64,000 nt of DNA from the NCBI RefSeq assembly GCF_000725885.1, contig NZ_JODR01000016.1:1-64000 (forward strand), written 5' to 3'. The notes beneath the pieces were generated by a model. The model worked only from the letters and a program-made list of their open reading frames with translations, was not told where the DNA came from and did no database searches. A program made the position numbers and the translations under genes. This DNA comes from Streptomyces albus subsp. albus (lineage in GTDB: Bacteria > Actinomycetota > Actinomycetes > Streptomycetales > Streptomycetaceae). This document shows positions 51,653 to 60,293 of this stretch, piece after piece (within the stretch, counting starts at the first letter, position 1; the number at the start of each line of letters is the position of its first letter).

Positions 51653-52617
51653 TCCGCGGCCCCCTTCGGCAGCCGGCCCGTGGCCCGCAGCACGTCGATG
51701 ACGCCCTGGTCACGTTCGGCGACCAGATCGGCGATGCTGCGGCCGGCCGCCGCCTCCTCGCAGCCCGCCACCATCGCGTCCCGCAGCGCCGTATCCAGCT
51801 CCGGCGCCTCCAGCCGTGTCCACGGCGACTTCAGCGACGGCCCGAAGTGGTCGAGCATGTGCCCCATGCCGCCTTCGCCGCCCGCGAGCGCGAACGTCAG
51901 GCACGGGCCCATGAACGCCCAGCGCAGCCCCGGGCCCTCGGTGATCGAGTCGTCGATCTCCTTCACGGTGGCCTCGCCGTTGGCGACCATGTGCAGGGCC
52001 TCCCGCCACAGCGCCTCCTGGAGCCGGTTGGCGATGAAGCCCGGCAGTTCCCGCTCCATCGTGATCACCGACTTGCCGGCCACCTCGTAGAACCGCGAGG
52101 CCCACTCGACGGCCGAACGGTCCGTGCGCTCACCGCCGACCACCTCGACCAGCGGGATCAGATAGGGCGGGTTGAACGGGTGCCCCACCAGCAGCCGGCT
52201 CGGGTCGGCCGCCTCGGTCTGCATGTCCGTCATCGGGTAGCCCGACGTGGACGAGGCGATGACGACACCGGCCGGGGTCGCCGCGTCGAGCTGGGCCAGC
52301 AGTTCCCGCTTCAGCTCCAGCTTCTCCGGCGCGCTCTCCTGCACGAACTGGGCGTCGGCACAGGCCTCTTCGAGGGTCTCGGCGACGGTGAGCCGGTCGC
52401 GGGACGCGCCCGGTGCCAGCCCCAGCTGGGTCAGGGCCGGCCAGGCCGCGTCCACCAGGCGGCGCAGCTTGCCGGCGGCATCGGGGGCCGGGTCCCAGGC
52501 GGTGACGTCATAGCCGCGCGCCAGGAAATGGGCGACCCAGCCGCCGCCGATGACGCCCGCGCCGACGCAGGTCACACGGGTCACCCGAGCCGGGTCGGGA
52601 GGGGGTGTCGTGCTCAT
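51649..52617 (-). CDS. L-carnitine 3-dehydrogenase
   Basis: The 322-residue protein is a 3-hydroxyacyl-CoA dehydrogenase-type enzyme: NAD-binding CVGAGVIGGGWVAHFLARGY, then the catalytic His in VGHPFNPPYLIPLVEVVGG, GFIANRLQEALWREALHMV and ITEGPGLRWAFMGPCLTFAL, which are hallmarks of carnitine dehydrogenase. It oxidizes L-carnitine to 3-dehydrocarnitine with NAD+. The ATG at 52617 follows AAGGAG. It lies between BKACE and thioesterase genes, which use its product in order. Confidence 0.92.
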   Translation of the reverse strand: MSTTPPPDPARVTRVTCVGAGVIGGGWVAHFLARGYDVTAWDPAPDAAGKLRRLVDAAWPALTQLGLAPGASRDRLTVAETLEEACADAQFVQESAPEKLELKRELLAQLDAATPAGVVIASSTSGYPMTDMQTEAADPSRLLVGHPFNPPYLIPLVEVVGGERTDRSAVEWASRFYEVAGKSVITMERELPGFIANRLQEALWREALHMVANGEATVKEIDDSITEGPGLRWAFMGPCLTFALAGGEGGMGHMLDHFGPSLKSPWTRLEAPELDTALRDAMVAGCEEAAAGRSIADLVAERDQGVIDVLRATGRLPKGAAE

Positions 52618-52667
52618 GGAGAACTCCTTGGAACGGGGGCACGAAAGGAACGGGAGGGGGCGCCGCT

Positions 52668-53561
52668 TCAGGCGCGGGGCTTGAGGCCGAGACGGGCGCG
52701 GGCCTCGTCGGGGGAGGCCACCGAGGCGCCGAGGGACTCGACGATCCGCACGGCGCGCTCCACGAGCTGGCCGTTGGTCGCCTTCACACCCCGCGACAGA
52801 TACAGGTTGTCCTCCAGACCGACCCGCACGTTGCCGCCGAGCAGCATCGACTGCGCCACCCACGGCATCTGCATACGGCCCAGCGCGAAGGACGCCCACT
52901 GGGCGCCGGGCGGCAGGAAGTTGACCATCGACTGGAGCACACCCGGGTCGGCCGGGGCACCCCACGGGATGCCCATGCACAGCTGGAAGAGCGTCGGCTG
53001 GTCCAGCAGCCCCTCGTCCAGCAACTGCTTGGCGAACCACAGCTGCCCGGTGTCGAAGATCTCCAGTTCGGGCCGCACGCCCAGCTCCTGGATGCGCTTG
53101 GCGCCCTTGCGGAGCATCTCCGTGGTGGAGATGTACAGCTGGTCGCCGAAGTTGAGGGAGCCGCAGTCCAGCGTGCAGATGTCCGGCAGCAGATCCTCGA
53201 CGTGGGGCAGCCGGTCGAGGCCGCCCACCAGGTCGGTACCGTCCAGGGCGCCCTTCTCCAGCGGCTGGTCGGCGTCCAGGACGAGATCGCCGCCCATGCC
53301 GGCCGTCAGATTGATGACGACGTCGGTGCCGGTCTCCTTGATCCGCTCGACCACCTCGCGGTAGAGCCGCCGCTCACGCGAGGGCTTGCCGGTCTCGGGG
53401 TCGCGCACATGGATGTGGACCACCGCGGCGCCGGCTTCTGCGGCCTCCACGGCGGAGGCGGCGATCTGTTCGGGGGTGACGGGCACGTGCGGGCTGCGCC
53501 CGACGGTGTCCCCGGCCCCGGTGAGGGCGCAGGTGATGATCACGTTCTCGTTGACGGGCAT
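52668..53561 (-). CDS. BKACE family enzyme (3-dehydrocarnitine cleavage candidate)
   Basis: The 297-residue TIM-barrel protein matches beta-keto acid cleavage enzymes (DUF849): [20 protein letters not shown], the metal-binding pair in [15 protein letters not shown] (HxH), [16 protein letters not shown] and [20 protein letters not shown]. These use acetyl-CoA and zinc to split beta-keto acids; in carnitine clusters the reaction turns 3-dehydrocarnitine into betainyl-CoA and acetoacetate. It is the first enzyme gene downstream of the regulator, 51 bases before the dehydrogenase gene. Confidence 0.92.
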   Translation of the reverse strand: MPVNENVIITCALTGAGDTVGRSPHVPVTPEQIAASAVEAAEAGAAVVHIHVRDPETGKPSRERRLYREVVERIKETGTDVVINLTAGMGGDLVLDADQPLEKGALDGTDLVGGLDRLPHVEDLLPDICTLDCGSLNFGDQLYISTTEMLRKGAKRIQELGVRPELEIFDTGQLWFAKQLLDEGLLDQPTLFQLCMGIPWGAPADPGVLQSMVNFLPPGAQWASFALGRMQMPWVAQSMLLGGNVRVGLEDNLYLSRGVKATNGQLVERAVRIVESLGASVASPDEARARLGLKPRA

Positions 53562-53699
53562 GACAGAACCTCCGTGGGGACGGCAGGGATCGGTAGGGAT
53601 GGAAAGAGATCGGGAAAAGGCGTGAGGGGCCGGGGCGGGGGCGGCAGTTGGCCCGGGACGGGTCGGAAGGCCAGGGGGAGTGCGGTACCGCCGGGCGGG

Positions 53700-54647
53700 T
53701 CAGTCCGCGGTGGGTGCGCCGGCCAGCAGTTCGGTGCGGACGTAGGCGAGCAGCGCGGTGTACATGTCGTCCGGACTGGTGCCGCCCTCCCCGTCGGCGG
53801 CGCTGGCCAGCACCTGGGAGGCCAGCCCGTCGATGAGGGCGGTCAGCCGCAGCGCGCAGAACTCCGCGTCCACCTCGCGGAAGACGCCCTGCGCGATGCC
53901 CCGCCGGATGACGTCGGCGACGGTGGTGCGCCACTGGCGGTAGTAGTCGACGTGGAGCCGGCCGATGGCGGTGGACCGCGCCGCCTCGGCCCACATGTCG
54001 AGCCACACCAGCCACTGGCGCCGCTGCTGCTCGGTGCGCGGTGTCTGGAGGGCGAGCAGCTCGCGCAGTTCGGCCGCGGCGTCCTTCGCCCCCGCCTCGG
54101 CGATCCGGTCCGCACGGCTGGCCGTGTCCTCGTCCATGCACCACCGCACGGCCGCCTCCAGCAGCTCGGCGCGGCCGGGGAAGTGGTAGTGGATGGCGGC
54201 GGTGCTGGTGTCGCAGGCGGCGGCGATGTCGGCGACCCGGACGGCGTGGAAACCGTGCTCCGCGATCAGCCGCACCGTCTCCCGCACGATCTGCAACGGG
54301 CGCCCCGCCGACGGCAGCGCGGGCTCCCGGGGCGCGGCGGCGGGGGAGGGGGCCGCGGCCTCGCCGGCGCCGCCCGGCGTACGGGCGCCGGCGCCGGCGG
54401 CCCGCGCGGCGGGGCGCGAGCCGAGCAGCCAGCCGGCGTCCACCTCGCCCGCGTCCGCGATACGGGCCAGCTCGGCCACGGTGAAGCGGCGGGTGCCGCT
54501 GAGCGAGCGCGACAGTTTGGAGGGGTCCATCACGATCCGCCGGGCGAACTCCCGCTGGGTGCACCCGGAAGCCTCGACGACCTTGCGGACCCGCTCGGCG
54601 ACCTCGCCCGCGCTGTCCTCGACCCTCTCGCCCGCTGTCTGACGCAT
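53700..54647 (-). CDS. Fusion regulator: XRE-type HTH plus TetR-type domain
   Basis: The 315-residue protein has two DNA-binding domains. Residues about 17-75 form a Cro/CI (XRE) helix-turn-helix (SGCTQREFARRIVMDPSKLS, then LSGTRRFTVAELARIADAGE). After a Pro/Ala linker, residues about 118-160 form a TetR HTH (RETVRLIAEHGFHAVRVADI, then CDTSTAAIHYHFPGR) followed by a helical ligand domain (WLVWLDMWAEAARSTAIGRL). ATG 54647 was chosen. It heads the carnitine operon on the same strand, 138 bases upstream of BKACE, and a large inverted repeat lies 90 bases upstream of it. It probably responds to carnitine or a breakdown product. Confidence 0.88.
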   Translation of the reverse strand: MRQTAGERVEDSAGEVAERVRKVVEASGCTQREFARRIVMDPSKLSRSLSGTRRFTVAELARIADAGEVDAGWLLGSRPAARAAGAGARTPGGAGEAAAPSPAAAPREPALPSAGRPLQIVRETVRLIAEHGFHAVRVADIAAACDTSTAAIHYHFPGRAELLEAAVRWCMDEDTASRADRIAEAGAKDAAAELRELLALQTPRTEQQRRQWLVWLDMWAEAARSTAIGRLHVDYYRQWRTTVADVIRRGIAQGVFREVDAEFCALRLTALIDGLASQVLASAADGEGGTSPDDMYTALLAYVRTELLAGAPTAD

Positions 54648-54738
54648 GACGGCCACCGTACGAGCGCGTTGAGATAACCGCAATGCTGCTGACTCAATCC
54701 GCCCGGTATGCGGGCGTATGTCAGCGCTCTTTCGTGCT

Positions 54739-54777
54739 GTTGCGGTAACTGACTTATCCGTTAGTCAGTACCGCAAC
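54739..54777. promoter_or_regulatory. Long inverted repeat upstream of the XRE-TetR gene
   Basis: GTTGCGGTAACTGACT (54739-54754) faces AGTCAGTACCGCAAC (54763-54777), identical apart from one base missing in the right arm. A further half-site TAACCGCAA at 54675-54683 lies between it and the gene. It is a strong candidate operator for the fusion regulator. The surrounding DNA is AT-rich for this window. Confidence 0.75.
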
Positions 54778-54789
54778 GGGGTTGCGGCC

Positions 54790-55286
54790 GGGGTGCGGCC
54801 AGGGCACGGCTAGGGCTGGTACGGGGGCGCGTGCCCCCCGGTCCTGGGTCCGGTACGGGGGCATGGGCCCCCGGCCCTGGGCCGGGTGCGGGGGCATGGG
54901 CCCCCGGCCCTGGGTCGGGTGCGGGCTCGGCCCTGGCCCTGGGTGCGGTGGGGGTGTGCGGCCCCCGGCCCCGGGTCCGCTTGGGGTGCGCGGCCCCCGC
55001 CCTGGCCCCGGTGCGGGCTTCGTGGCCCCGGCCTGTCTGGATCCGGTGCGGGCTTCGCGGCCCTGGCCCTGGGCCCGGCGGATAATCTGCGGCCCCGGTC
55101 CCGGGTTCGGTGCTGGGTCCGGTGCTGGGTCCGGTGCTGGGGGCGCGTCCCCGCCCTGGGGCCGGTGGGGGCCCCGGCCCCGGCCCTGGGTCTGGTGGAG
55201 GTGCGCGGCCCCCGCCCTGGACCCGGTGCGGGGCTTCGCGGCCCCGGCCCCGGTCCCATGCGGGCTCACCGGCCCCGGCCCGGCGC
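54790..55286. repeat. GC-rich minisatellite with about 33-base period
   Basis: About 500 bases are built from diverged copies of a unit like CCGGCCCTGGGTCGGGTGCGGG. In the left part TACGGGGGC/TGCGGGGGC recurs at 54820, 54854, 54887 and 54920, a 33-34 base step; shorter GGTGCTGGGTCC steps occur near 55110-55140. Long frames on both strands encode Pro/Gly/Arg repeats only, so no gene is called. It lies between the fusion regulator and the RpiR gene. Confidence 0.8.
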
Positions 55287-56255
55287 TCAGCTCTTGCGCG
55301 CCTTTCCTCCGCGTGGCGGCGCCGCTGGCCCGCGTGAGGAGAGGAGCTGTTCGCGCAGGGCGGTGAGCTGGTGCGAGGACTCCACGGCGCGGCGCTCGTC
55401 CAAGGTGGTGAGCGCCAGCAGCAGCGCGTCGGCGACCACCAGCCCGGTCAGTGCCTCGGCCGTGATGCCGGTGGGGGTGTGGGGAGCGGTGAGCACCGCC
55501 TCGACGCGGTCGGCGAAGGTGTCCCCCAGTTCGTCGGTGACGAAGACGACCTTCGCGCCCACGGCCCGGGCGCGCTCCACCAGCACCGTGAACTCCGCCA
55601 GCGGGCGGCCCGGCTGGAAGACCACCACGGCGTCGCCCCGCCCGATGGCCAGCAGCTCGTCCGCGAAGGCGAAGCCCGTCGCCCCCAGACAGCGGGAGCG
55701 CCTGCCGATCCGGCGCAGCGCCAGGGCCAGATGCCGCGCCGCCGTCTCGGAGGCGGCCACACCGTAGGTGAACACCTCCTCGGCCGGCGCCAGTGCGGCG
55801 ACCGCCCGCCCGAACGCCTCCTGGTCGCCCAGCCGGCGGCAGTGCTCCACCCGCTCCCGCGCCTCGTCGAAGACGTCCTCCCAGATGTTCTCCAGGTTCT
55901 TGCCCACGTGGGCGATCCGCTGCTGGAGGCGCACCTCGGGCGCCACCGTGTTGGTGAAGTCCGCCGCCAGCTCCCGCTTGAGGGCGGGCAGGCCGGTGTA
56001 GCCGAGGCGTTGCAGGGCGCGGACCACCGTGGCGTTGCTGGTGCCCGTGGCCGAGCCCAGCTCCTGGGTGCTGGCGAACAGCAGCCCCTCGGCCTGGGTG
56101 CTCGCCAGGTACTGCGCGACCGCGCGCTCGGAGGCGGACAGTTCGTCCCAGTTGTTCCGTACGTTCGCGCGCAGCCGGCCGACGCCCGTGGCGTCGTCCG
56201 CCACCCCATCCTGTGAATCAGTCATTACACCCATTGACTTCTGTGTGACGCGCAT
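55287..56255 (-). CDS. MurR/RpiR family transcriptional regulator
   Basis: The roughly 322-residue protein has an N-terminal HTH_6 domain (LSASERAVAQYLASTQAEGL ... LGSATGTSNATVVRALQRLG) and a C-terminal sugar isomerase (SIS) domain (VFTYGVAASETAARHLALAL ... AVVVFQPGRPLAEFTVLVER) that usually binds a phosphosugar. ATG 56255 was chosen; 56234 and 56225 are also possible. It is divergent from the C45 hydrolase and ABC importer genes with 80 bases between, so it very likely controls them. A SIS-type effector would suggest a sugar-containing ligand such as a muropeptide, but this is inference. Confidence 0.87.
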   Translation of the reverse strand: MRVTQKSMGVMTDSQDGVADDATGVGRLRANVRNNWDELSASERAVAQYLASTQAEGLLFASTQELGSATGTSNATVVRALQRLGYTGLPALKRELAADFTNTVAPEVRLQQRIAHVGKNLENIWEDVFDEARERVEHCRRLGDQEAFGRAVAALAPAEEVFTYGVAASETAARHLALALRRIGRRSRCLGATGFAFADELLAIGRGDAVVVFQPGRPLAEFTVLVERARAVGAKVVFVTDELGDTFADRVEAVLTAPHTPTGITAEALTGLVVADALLLALTTLDERRAVESSHQLTALREQLLSSRGPAAPPRGGKARKS

Positions 56256-56335
56256 TACGATCCTGGGCAATGCGTTCCAAGAGTTCCGTTCGCTGAAACA
56301 CACGTTACAGCACCTGGGGCGCCGCGAGGAGTGAC

Positions 56336-57586
56336 ATGGCCACCAGCACCACGCAGTCGCAGGACCGGGCGGAGCTTCCGGTGATCGAGATCTCCGGGAC
56401 ATCCCGGGAGCGGGGCCGGCAGTACGGCGAGGCCGCGCGGGACCGCCTGCACGCCGCCATGGCCTACTACGAGGCGGCGTTCGGCGCCTCCTCCGGGCTG
56501 ACCTGGTCACAGGTGACCACCCGCGCCGCCCGCTGGCTGGAGCCGGTGCGCGGCTTCGCGCCCGGCCTGGCGGAGGAGATGCGGGGCATCGCCGAGGGCG
56601 CCGGCGTGGACCTGCTCGACGTGCTCGCGCTCAACGCCCGCGGCGAGGTGCTGTACGACAAGTCCTTCTCGTCGATGGCGGCGTCCAACCCGTCCACTTC
56701 GGCCCCGCCGTCCGCGCCCGCCCCCGCGCCGGCCGGTCCGGGCGCCGAGGAGGAGGCACCCGACGGCTGCACCTCCTTCGCGCTGTACGGCGAGGCCAGC
56801 GGCGACGGCCACGTCTACGCGGGGCAGAACTGGGACTGGCGGGCCGGAGTGGCCGGCACCCTGCTGCTCCTGCGTATCGTCCAGCCCCCCAAGCCCACGC
56901 TGATCATGCAGGTCGAGGCCGGACAGATCGGCCGGCAGGGCGCCAACAGCGCAGGCCTCGCGCTGAACGCCAACGGTCTGGGCGGGCGGTTCGACGACGC
57001 CGTCGGCCTGCCCCAGACCGTCGTGCGCCGCACGGTGCTCGACCAGCCGTCCGTCACCGACGCCCTCGACGTGCTGTGCCGCACCCGCGCGCACATCGCC
57101 AGCAACGCCCTGCTGACGTGCCGCGAGGGCTTCGCCATCGACCTGGAGACCACCCCCGCCGGGCACGGCTGGCTCTATCCCACCGACGGCCTCCTCGTGC
57201 ACGGCAACCACTACCAGGCGGGCGTGCCCGCCCCGCTGGCCGCCGCCGGGTACCGGCCGCTGTCACCCGACTCCCTCGTCCGGGTGCCGCGTGCCGAACA
57301 GGGGCTCAAGGCACTGCGCGGCTCCACCGGTCCGGCCGAGTCCCGCAAGCTGATCCGCGCCGCCATGTCCGACCACCTCGGCCACCCCGAGGGCCTGTGC
57401 ACCCACCCCGATCCGCGCAAGCCCGAGCTGACCCACTGGACGACGCTCATCTCCTCCCTGGCCGACCTGACCACCGGCGACTACTACGCCACGCCCGGCA
57501 CCCCCTGCGACCACGAGTACCAGCACGCCCCCTGGAACCTCTACGACGGCCCGCACGGCGACGAGCGGCCCCGCCCCCAGCCCTGA
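56336..57586 (+). CDS. C45 family autoproteolytic acyltransferase/hydrolase
   Basis: The 416-residue protein matches peptidase family C45 (isopenicillin N acyltransferase-like, an Ntn hydrolase): the N-terminal part has RERGRQYGEAARDRLHAAM and GFAPGLAEEMRGIAEGAG, then the self-cleavage site DGCTSFALYGEA, where Gly144-Cys145 would be cut to free the Cys nucleophile, and AGQNWDW as oxyanion region. A 25-residue Ala/Pro insertion lies just before the cleavage site. No signal peptide is seen, so it should act in the cytoplasm on imported substrate. It is the first gene of the importer operon, 51 bases before the binding protein gene. Confidence 0.88.
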   Translation: MATSTTQSQDRAELPVIEISGTSRERGRQYGEAARDRLHAAMAYYEAAFGASSGLTWSQVTTRAARWLEPVRGFAPGLAEEMRGIAEGAGVDLLDVLALNARGEVLYDKSFSSMAASNPSTSAPPSAPAPAPAGPGAEEEAPDGCTSFALYGEASGDGHVYAGQNWDWRAGVAGTLLLLRIVQPPKPTLIMQVEAGQIGRQGANSAGLALNANGLGGRFDDAVGLPQTVVRRTVLDQPSVTDALDVLCRTRAHIASNALLTCREGFAIDLETTPAGHGWLYPTDGLLVHGNHYQAGVPAPLAAAGYRPLSPDSLVRVPRAEQGLKALRGSTGPAESRKLIRAAMSDHLGHPEGLCTHPDPRKPELTHWTTLISSLADLTTGDYYATPGTPCDHEYQHAPWNLYDGPHGDERPRPQP

Positions 57587-57637
57587 CCGGCCCCGCCCCC
57601 ACCGCCTGATCCCTGTATCCACGCAAGGAGCACCGCC

Positions 57638-59335
57638 ATGCATCCCAGGCTCATCCGTGCGAGACCCTCACCCCGCCCCCGCACCCGGCGTGCCCTGCTC
57701 GCGGGGACGGCCGGCGCGCTCGCGCTGGCGCTCGCCGGGTGCGCCGGGGCCCCCGTCAACCAGGCCGTGGGAACGGGCCGTTCCGCGGGTGACCTGCCGC
57801 TGAAACCCACCACCGCACCCGCCGGGCGGCCGGTGGCGAAGGCCGACTGGCTGCTGGAGGACGAACCCGCCTCCCTCGACCTGGACACCCAGGGCTCAAG
57901 TGCCGGCCGGGTGGTGCTCACCAACGTCTGCGAACGGCTCTACCAACTGCGCCCCGACATGTCCGTGCGGCCCTGGCTGGTCACCAAGGAGACCCGGCCC
58001 GACGACCGGACGCTGGTGCTGCGGCTGCGCAAGGGCGTCACCTTCCACGACGGCTCCCCGATGACCGCCGACGACGTGCTGTGGAGCCTCAAGCGGCACG
58101 CCGACCCGGACATGGAACAGGGTGACGAGTTCGAGAACGTCGCCAAGATGGCCACCACCGGCCCCCACGAGATCACCGTCTCCTTCAAACAGCCGGACGC
58201 CCTGTTCACCAAGGCGCTGGCCGGCGACGCGGGCCTGGTCTACCACCGGGAACAGGTCGTCGAGGCGGGCAAGGACTTCGGCACCCCCGGTCACCCGGAC
58301 GCCTGCTCGGGCCCCTACCGGCTGGCCCGCTGGAAGTCCGGCGATTCGCTCACCCTGGAGCGCTACGACGGCTATTGGGGCCGCAAACCGCTCACCCGCC
58401 GTGTCCAGTTCCGCTGGGCCTCCGACAGCGCCCTGGTCAACGCCCTGACCACGGGAGCCGCCGACGGCGTCTACGCCGAGACGCCCAACACCGCCGCGGC
58501 CCTCTACGGAAAGAAGGGCCTGACCCAGCACTACGGGCCCAGCACCTCCGTGCTCACCCTCATCCCCACCGAACGCGGCGGCCTCGCCGACCCCAAGGTG
58601 CGCCGGGCCCTCTCCCTGTCCCTGGACCGCAAGGGCATCGCCCGCTCCGGCTACGGCGGCATGGTCGAGCCCTGGGCGGCCAACGTCGGCTCGGGCGCGT
58701 GGGGGTACGGCAGAAAGACCTTCGCCGCCGCACAGCGGAAGCTCGACGCGCTGGCCCCGGCCTCCCCCGACGCCGACGACCTCGCCCGCGCCCGGCGCCT
58801 GGTCAAGGAGGCCGCCGGGAAACCGGACGGGCCGGTGGTGATCGGCACCGACGCCAGCCAGGGCCGCACCGTCGTGGCCAACGCCGTCCGCGCCGCACTC
58901 CAGCGCATCGGCATCACCGGACGGATCAAGACGGTGCCCACCTCCCAGTTCGAGGAGTTCTACAGCTCGAAGGAGGCCCGCGCCGACATCGACGTGCTCG
59001 TGGGGGACTGGTACATCTCCAAGAGCGACCCCCTCGGCTTCTACGACAACGGACTGTCCACCAGCTCCAACAACTGGGTCGGCTTCCGCGACAAGAGCTA
59101 CGACCGCGCCGTGCACAAGGCGCTGCGCACCCTCGACGACGCCGAGCGCGCCCGGCTGACGGCCGGCGCGCAGCGGGAGTTCGCCGACGCCGCCGTGTGG
59201 ATACCCGTCGCGCAGGTGCCGTCCGTACTGGTGCTGCGCAAGGGCCTGACGGGGCCGCCCGCCTCCATGGCCTACCTCTACTACCCGTGGGCGGCCGATC
59301 TGGGCGCCACCGGTGCCCGCGGCGGAAAGGACTGA
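57638..59335 (+). CDS. ABC transporter substrate-binding lipoprotein (Opp/Dpp, SBP family 5)
   Basis: The 565-residue protein has a signal peptide with twin Arg (RTRRALLAGTAG) and lipobox ALAGC, so it may be exported by Tat and lipidated. The SBP_bac_5 domain follows: CERLYQLRPDMSVRPWLVTK, DGSPMTADDVLWSLKRH and the DACSGPYRLARW segment. It should capture peptides or peptide-like compounds for the two permeases encoded next. The ATG follows AAGGAG. Length is normal. Ligand unknown. Confidence 0.92.
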   Translation: MHPRLIRARPSPRPRTRRALLAGTAGALALALAGCAGAPVNQAVGTGRSAGDLPLKPTTAPAGRPVAKADWLLEDEPASLDLDTQGSSAGRVVLTNVCERLYQLRPDMSVRPWLVTKETRPDDRTLVLRLRKGVTFHDGSPMTADDVLWSLKRHADPDMEQGDEFENVAKMATTGPHEITVSFKQPDALFTKALAGDAGLVYHREQVVEAGKDFGTPGHPDACSGPYRLARWKSGDSLTLERYDGYWGRKPLTRRVQFRWASDSALVNALTTGAADGVYAETPNTAAALYGKKGLTQHYGPSTSVLTLIPTERGGLADPKVRRALSLSLDRKGIARSGYGGMVEPWAANVGSGAWGYGRKTFAAAQRKLDALAPASPDADDLARARRLVKEAAGKPDGPVVIGTDASQGRTVVANAVRAALQRIGITGRIKTVPTSQFEEFYSSKEARADIDVLVGDWYISKSDPLGFYDNGLSTSSNNWVGFRDKSYDRAVHKALRTLDDAERARLTAGAQREFADAAVWIPVAQVPSVLVLRKGLTGPPASMAYLYYPWAADLGATGARGGKD

Positions 59336-59342
59336 GGCGCGC

Positions 59343-60293
59343 ATGCTCAGAAGACTCCTGCGGCAGGTGACCGGTCTGGCCGCCACCCTGTTCGCCGCGT
59401 CCTTCGTCATCTTCGCCGCCGTCTACGCGGCCCCCGGAGACCCGGCCGCCTTCCTCGCGGGCGGACGCGACAAGCTGACGCCCGAGAAGCTGGCCGCCGT
59501 CCGGGAGCAGTACCACCTGGACGAACCGCTGGTGGTGCAGTACGGCCGCTGGCTGTGGGACTGCCTCCACGGCGACCTGGGCCGCTCGTTCAAGTACACC
59601 GACCAGGTGGCCGATCTGCTCCTGTCCCGGCTGCCCACCACCCTCGGCCTGGTCGCGTACGCGACGGTGCTGTTCGTGGTGCTGGGTGTGGGCGCGGGCA
59701 TCCTCGCCGCCGTCCGCGGCGGCTGGGCCGACCGCACTGTCGTCGGCGTCACCACCCTGGCGGCCTCCGTGCCCCACTTCGTCGCCGCGATCGGCCTGGT
59801 CTCCCTCTTCGGGGTGCGGCTCGGCTGGTTCCCCGTCACCGGCGACGGCAACGGCTTCGGCGGCACGGTGCACCATCTGACGCTGCCCGCACTGTCCATG
59901 GCACTGGGCGCGCTGGCCGTCATCAGCCGCGTCACCCGCCAGTCCATGCTCGACGCGGCAGCCGCCGATCACGTGGAGACGGCCCGCGCCTCCGGGGTAC
60001 CCGAACGCGAGGTGATCCGCCGCCACGTCCTGCGCAACGCGCTCGGGCCGATCGTGACGATGTGCGGACTGGTCACCGCGGGCATGCTGGCCGGCACCGT
60101 CGTCGTCGAGACCGCCTTCGGGCTGAGCGGCATCGGCTCGCTGCTCGTCAACGCCATCAACACCCATGACTTCCCGGTCGCACAGGCGGTGCTGCTGCTG
60201 ATGGTCGCCGGATACATCGTGGTCACCAACCTGGTGGACGTCGTGCACCCGCTGCTCGACCCCCGGGTGCGCGCGGTGAGGAGCGCGGCATGA
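59343..60293 (+). CDS. ABC transporter permease (Opp/DppB type)
   Basis: The 316-residue permease has an N-terminal helix (LLRQVTGLAATLFAASFVIF), the APGDP loop, and the EAA coupling region DAAAADHVETARASGVPERE with the following AFGLSGIGSLLVNAI segment typical of DppB. ATG 59343 lies seven bases after the binding protein stop. It pairs with the second permease, whose start overlaps its stop. Confidence 0.93.
   Translation: MLRRLLRQVTGLAATLFAASFVIFAAVYAAPGDPAAFLAGGRDKLTPEKLAAVREQYHLDEPLVVQYGRWLWDCLHGDLGRSFKYTDQVADLLLSRLPTTLGLVAYATVLFVVLGVGAGILAAVRGGWADRTVVGVTTLAASVPHFVAAIGLVSLFGVRLGWFPVTGDGNGFGGTVHHLTLPALSMALGALAVISRVTRQSMLDAAAADHVETARASGVPEREVIRRHVLRNALGPIVTMCGLVTAGMLAGTVVVETAFGLSGIGSLLVNAINTHDFPVAQAVLLLMVAGYIVVTNLVDVVHPLLDPRVRAVRSAA

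Noticed and set aside
54754..55269. 172-codon minus-strand frame in the minisatellite
   Set aside because: Peptide is only repeats such as GRGPMPPH caused by a 33-base unit; no ribosome site and both strands are equally open.
56274..56292. GTTCC repeats between the RpiR and C45 genes as operator
   Set aside because: Three short GTTC copies with uneven spacing; no resemblance to known RpiR sites and too short to stand alone.
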